Origin: Planctomycetota bacterium | Lineage (GTDB): Bacteria; Planctomycetota; Planctomycetia; Planctomycetales; Planctomycetaceae | Length of the DNA stretch: 8,478 bases | Reading direction: 5' to 3' | Assembly (NCBI GenBank): GCA_024278285.1 | Contig: JAJRTM010000008.1 | Location: 1 to 8,478 of the forward strand | Shown: positions 6,675-8,478 of the stretch, piece by piece | Position numbering within the stretch: the first letter of the stretch is position 1 | How the letters are laid out: the number at the start of each line of letters is the position of its first letter | Program-made: the position numbers and the translations under genes | The notes under the pieces: model-generated | Told to the model about the DNA's origin: nothing | Seen by the model: only the letters and a program-made list of their open reading frames with translations | The model's database searches: none

Positions 6675-6723
6675 AGAAAATCTCATCCTGTTTTTTTGTG
6701 GAATTTGTAGGGTCCGTGTCATT

Positions 6724-6881
6724 AGGGTAGCCCAACCGCTTTAGCGGCTGGGTTGCGTAGCAACAAGATGTATGCGCCATGTGGGTTCCTTTTTATCGGA
6801 AGCCTCAATAATATCGAACCGACATGGCGCGAGCATCCTGTGCCTGATGGCACCCAACCACTGAAGTGGGCGGGCTACCCT
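6724..6881. repeat. Inverted pair of REP-like units between argD and argF (GGGTAGCCC family)
   Basis: Two diverged copies of a unit of about 60 bases face each other. Each starts at its outer end with GGGTAGCCC, so GTAG sits at the foot of a palindrome (6731..6752; 6853..6874 on the other strand). A small second hairpin follows (GTTGC-GTA-GCAAC at 6752..6764; GTGCC-TGAT-GGCAC at 6840..6853) and then ACAAGATG or ACAGGATG. The inner arms GCGCCATGTGGGTTC (6774..6788) and GAACCGACATGGCGC (6816..6830) pair at 14 of 15 positions around a 27-base loop. The remaining parts of the 394-base argD-argF gap (6605..6723 and 6882..6998) hold the argF hairpin and no gene. Confidence 0.85.
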
Positions 6882-6998
6882 GATTCTCATAAGACAAACA
6901 ACCACTAACAGTAACTGTTGGTCCGCAATTGCAGCCCCTACGGCTATGCCTCTCCAGATCGAATCCAAAAATTCCGCAAAGAGCCATTATGTACTATT

Positions 6999-8216
6999 TC
7001 AGCACTGCTGTGCAAGCGAACGCAACTCTTCGATCAAAATAGCCGCTCCTTCATCAACCTGCTCAGCGGTGATATTCAACGCGGGCAGCATACGCACAAC
7101 GGTATCGTGAGTCGCATTCAGTAGTACCCCGCGTTCCATGCACTTGCCGACAATCGGGGTTGCGGGGACGGTTAAATCGATCCCGATCATCATTCCTGCG
7201 ATACGAAGTTCTTTCACAATCGCCAATTCTTCCAGCAGTGGTTCGAAATGTTGAGCGAATCGCAGAGACATCGCTGAGGAATGTTCGAGCAGGTTTTCTT
7301 CTTCAATCGTACGAACCGTCGCAACACCGGCTGACATCGCCAGCGGGTTCCCGCCGAATGTGCTGGCGTGCATGCCGGGACGTAAACTTGGTGCGATTTC
7401 CTCTTTGGCAATAATCGCTCCACACGCGACCCCGCCCGCGACACCTTTGGCAAGTGTCATTATATCTGGCTGCACTCCAAAGTGTTGATAGCCGAACCAC
7501 GTCCCCAATCGCCCCATCCCGGTTTGTACTTCATCAAAAATGAGAACCAGATCGTGTTCATCCGCCAAATCTCGCAGTCCTTGTAAGTAGCCTTCATCAG
7601 GTGTGTTGACGCCACCTTCCCCTTGGACCGGTTCGATAAGAATGCCACACGTTTCGTCATCGATTAAATCTCGCACGGCTTGTAAATCGTTATGTGGTGC
7701 ATATTGAAAGCCAGCCATCAACGGTCCCAACCCTTGATGATATTTCGGTTGCGCGGTCGCGGTGACGGCTGCGAAAGTTCGTCCATGGAAGCCGTTCTGA
7801 AACGTGATGATCTTATACTTCTCCTCCGGCGTATGCAGTCTCGCCAGTTTGATCGCCCCTTCAATCGACTCTGCTCCGCTGTTACAGAAGAATGCTTTGC
7901 CGAACGAGCGTGAACAAATCGCTTGTGCAAACTCACCCTGCGATTCGATGTACCACGTATTGGGAACGTGAATCAACTGAGCGGCCTGTTGTTGAATTGC
8001 CTCGACGACTTTGGGCGGCGAATATCCCAAAATGTTACAACCCCAACCGGGAAACAGATCCAGATACCGCTTCCCTTCGGCATCCCAAACATACGAACCT
8101 TCCCCACGCACCAGGCAAATCGGGTAACGCCCGTAATTCGGGATTACGTATTGATCAAACAGCGAAATTGTTTCCTGACTCGAACGAGTAGTGGTCGTCA
8201 TTGTAAATGAGTCCAT
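6999..8216 (-). CDS. argD: Acetylornithine aminotransferase
   Basis: The 405-residue product is a class III PLP-dependent aminotransferase of normal ArgD length. It moves an amino group from glutamate to N-acetylglutamate semialdehyde, giving N-acetylornithine, in the cytoplasmic arginine pathway; ArgD enzymes often also serve lysine synthesis. Visible motifs in order are [15 protein letters not shown] (112-126), FHGRT (143-147), EPVQGEGG (195-202), [11 protein letters not shown] (226-236, with PLP-pyridine aspartate D228), TLAKG with Schiff-base lysine K257, and [10 protein letters not shown] (283-292). The ornithine, GABA and succinylornithine aminotransferases share this fold, so the call rests on overall resemblance and on argF next door. 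Two starts are possible, 8216 (MDSF) and 8201 (MTTTT); neither has a clear ribosome site. Upstream, 8217..8303 has a weak promoter-like pair (TTGCGC and TACTAA on the minus strand) and no recognisable ARG box. Confidence 0.93.
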   Translation of the reverse strand: MDSFTMTTTTRSSQETISLFDQYVIPNYGRYPICLVRGEGSYVWDAEGKRYLDLFPGWGCNILGYSPPKVVEAIQQQAAQLIHVPNTWYIESQGEFAQAICSRSFGKAFFCNSGAESIEGAIKLARLHTPEEKYKIITFQNGFHGRTFAAVTATAQPKYHQGLGPLMAGFQYAPHNDLQAVRDLIDDETCGILIEPVQGEGGVNTPDEGYLQGLRDLADEHDLVLIFDEVQTGMGRLGTWFGYQHFGVQPDIMTLAKGVAGGVACGAIIAKEEIAPSLRPGMHASTFGGNPLAMSAGVATVRTIEEENLLEHSSAMSLRFAQHFEPLLEELAIVKELRIAGMMIGIDLTVPATPIVGKCMERGVLLNATHDTVVRMLPALNITAEQVDEGAAILIEELRSLAQQC

Positions 8217-8303
8217 TTAATAGGCGTTAGGTATTAGTATCTTATCAATGAAATGCTGCGCAAAAGTGGCCGGATTTTCGTTTGTAGCGATCGTCGTCTC
8301 TTT

Positions 8304-8478
8304 GGATGGCCCAGACGCATCGCGTCTGGGTGACGTAGTCACAAGAAGTCTTATCAGGCACTCTGCCGGAACAATCATCGCCCCTTCTTTTTACCGTTTC
8401 ATTCTTTTTCTTCGTTGCAAATCACATTCTCGGCTTCTTGTTGCGGGGCAACTCAGACGCGATGCGTCTGAGCCATCC
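8304..8478. repeat. Inverted pair of REP-like units upstream of argD (GGATGGC family)
   Basis: The left unit (8304..8348) begins GGATGGC, followed by a perfect 21-base palindrome except its centre (8310..8330, arms CCCAGACGC/GCGTCTGGG). A small hairpin TGAC-GTA-GTCA (8331..8341) and ACAAGAAG follow. The right unit is the reverse complement at 8434..8478, with palindrome arms CTCAGACGC/GCGTCTGAG (8452..8472), small hairpin GTTGC-GGG-GCAAC (8440..8452) and CTTCTTGT. The compensated change CCC/GGG versus CTC/GAG keeps the stem paired. The right unit ends exactly at the window edge and may continue. The 85 bases between the two units show no gene. Confidence 0.85.

Noticed and set aside
6520..6690. 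Small frame upstream of and overlapping the argF start on the minus strand (starting MRFSQAGFPAG) as an attenuation leader peptide
   Set aside because: It holds few arginine codons, has no visible ribosome site, and overlaps the argF start out of frame.
6741..6987. Two short minus-strand frames in the argD-argF gap
   Set aside because: They run through the palindromic repeat pair and have no protein-like composition or recognisable start signals.
8217..8303. ArgR operator upstream of argD
   Set aside because: No pair of sites resembling the TGAATAAAAATTCA-type ARG box was found.

Overview
The window looks like planctomycete chromosome, closest in feel to the Gimesia/Rubinisphaera group. This rests on moderate GC, gene starts with poor Shine-Dalgarno sequences, exported repeat proteins of a kind common in that phylum, and intergenic spaces full of palindromic REP-like units. 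The assignment is from pattern recognition only; no search was run.

Layout from left to right. The minus strand at 1..115 carries the start of a mogA-type molybdopterin adenylyltransferase that runs off the window. Upstream of it on the same strand lie two overlapping reading frames, 193..2343 (HEAT plus TPR repeats) and 2286..3161 (secreted N-terminal half). They are probably one exported protein of about 990 residues split by a single-base frameshift near 2304..2311. Next come a control region with two dyads (3224..3275), a nested palindromic repeat cluster (3343..3523) and a Nudix hydrolase (3575..4105, minus). A divergent spacer with a long hairpin (4154..4198) and a lone REP-like unit (4298..4319) leads to a plus-strand rhomboid protease with a lysine run and a repeat-like C-terminal tail (4396..5631). 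The right third holds two arginine biosynthesis genes on the minus strand, argD (6999..8216) followed by argF (5693..6604). They are separated by an inverted REP pair (6724..6881) and a strong hairpin just upstream of argF (6651..6674). A third inverted REP pair (8304..8478) lies upstream of argD and reaches the window edge.

How it works together. ArgD makes N-acetylornithine from the semialdehyde, and ArgF converts ornithine to citrulline, so these two belong to one pathway and are probably co-transcribed. The other genes show no shared pathway; they look like ordinary chromosomal genes side by side. I see no defence island, CRISPR array, prophage, transposase, tRNA or rRNA. The most notable non-gene signal is the repeat system. 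Three different palindrome families are each arranged as an outward-footed inverted pair. Two of the families share a second small hairpin and an ACAAGA-type tail, and several units carry a GTAG-like foot as seen in RAYT-mobilised REPs. The second notable signal is an in-frame A_AAA_AAG slippery heptamer at the domain border of the rhomboid gene.
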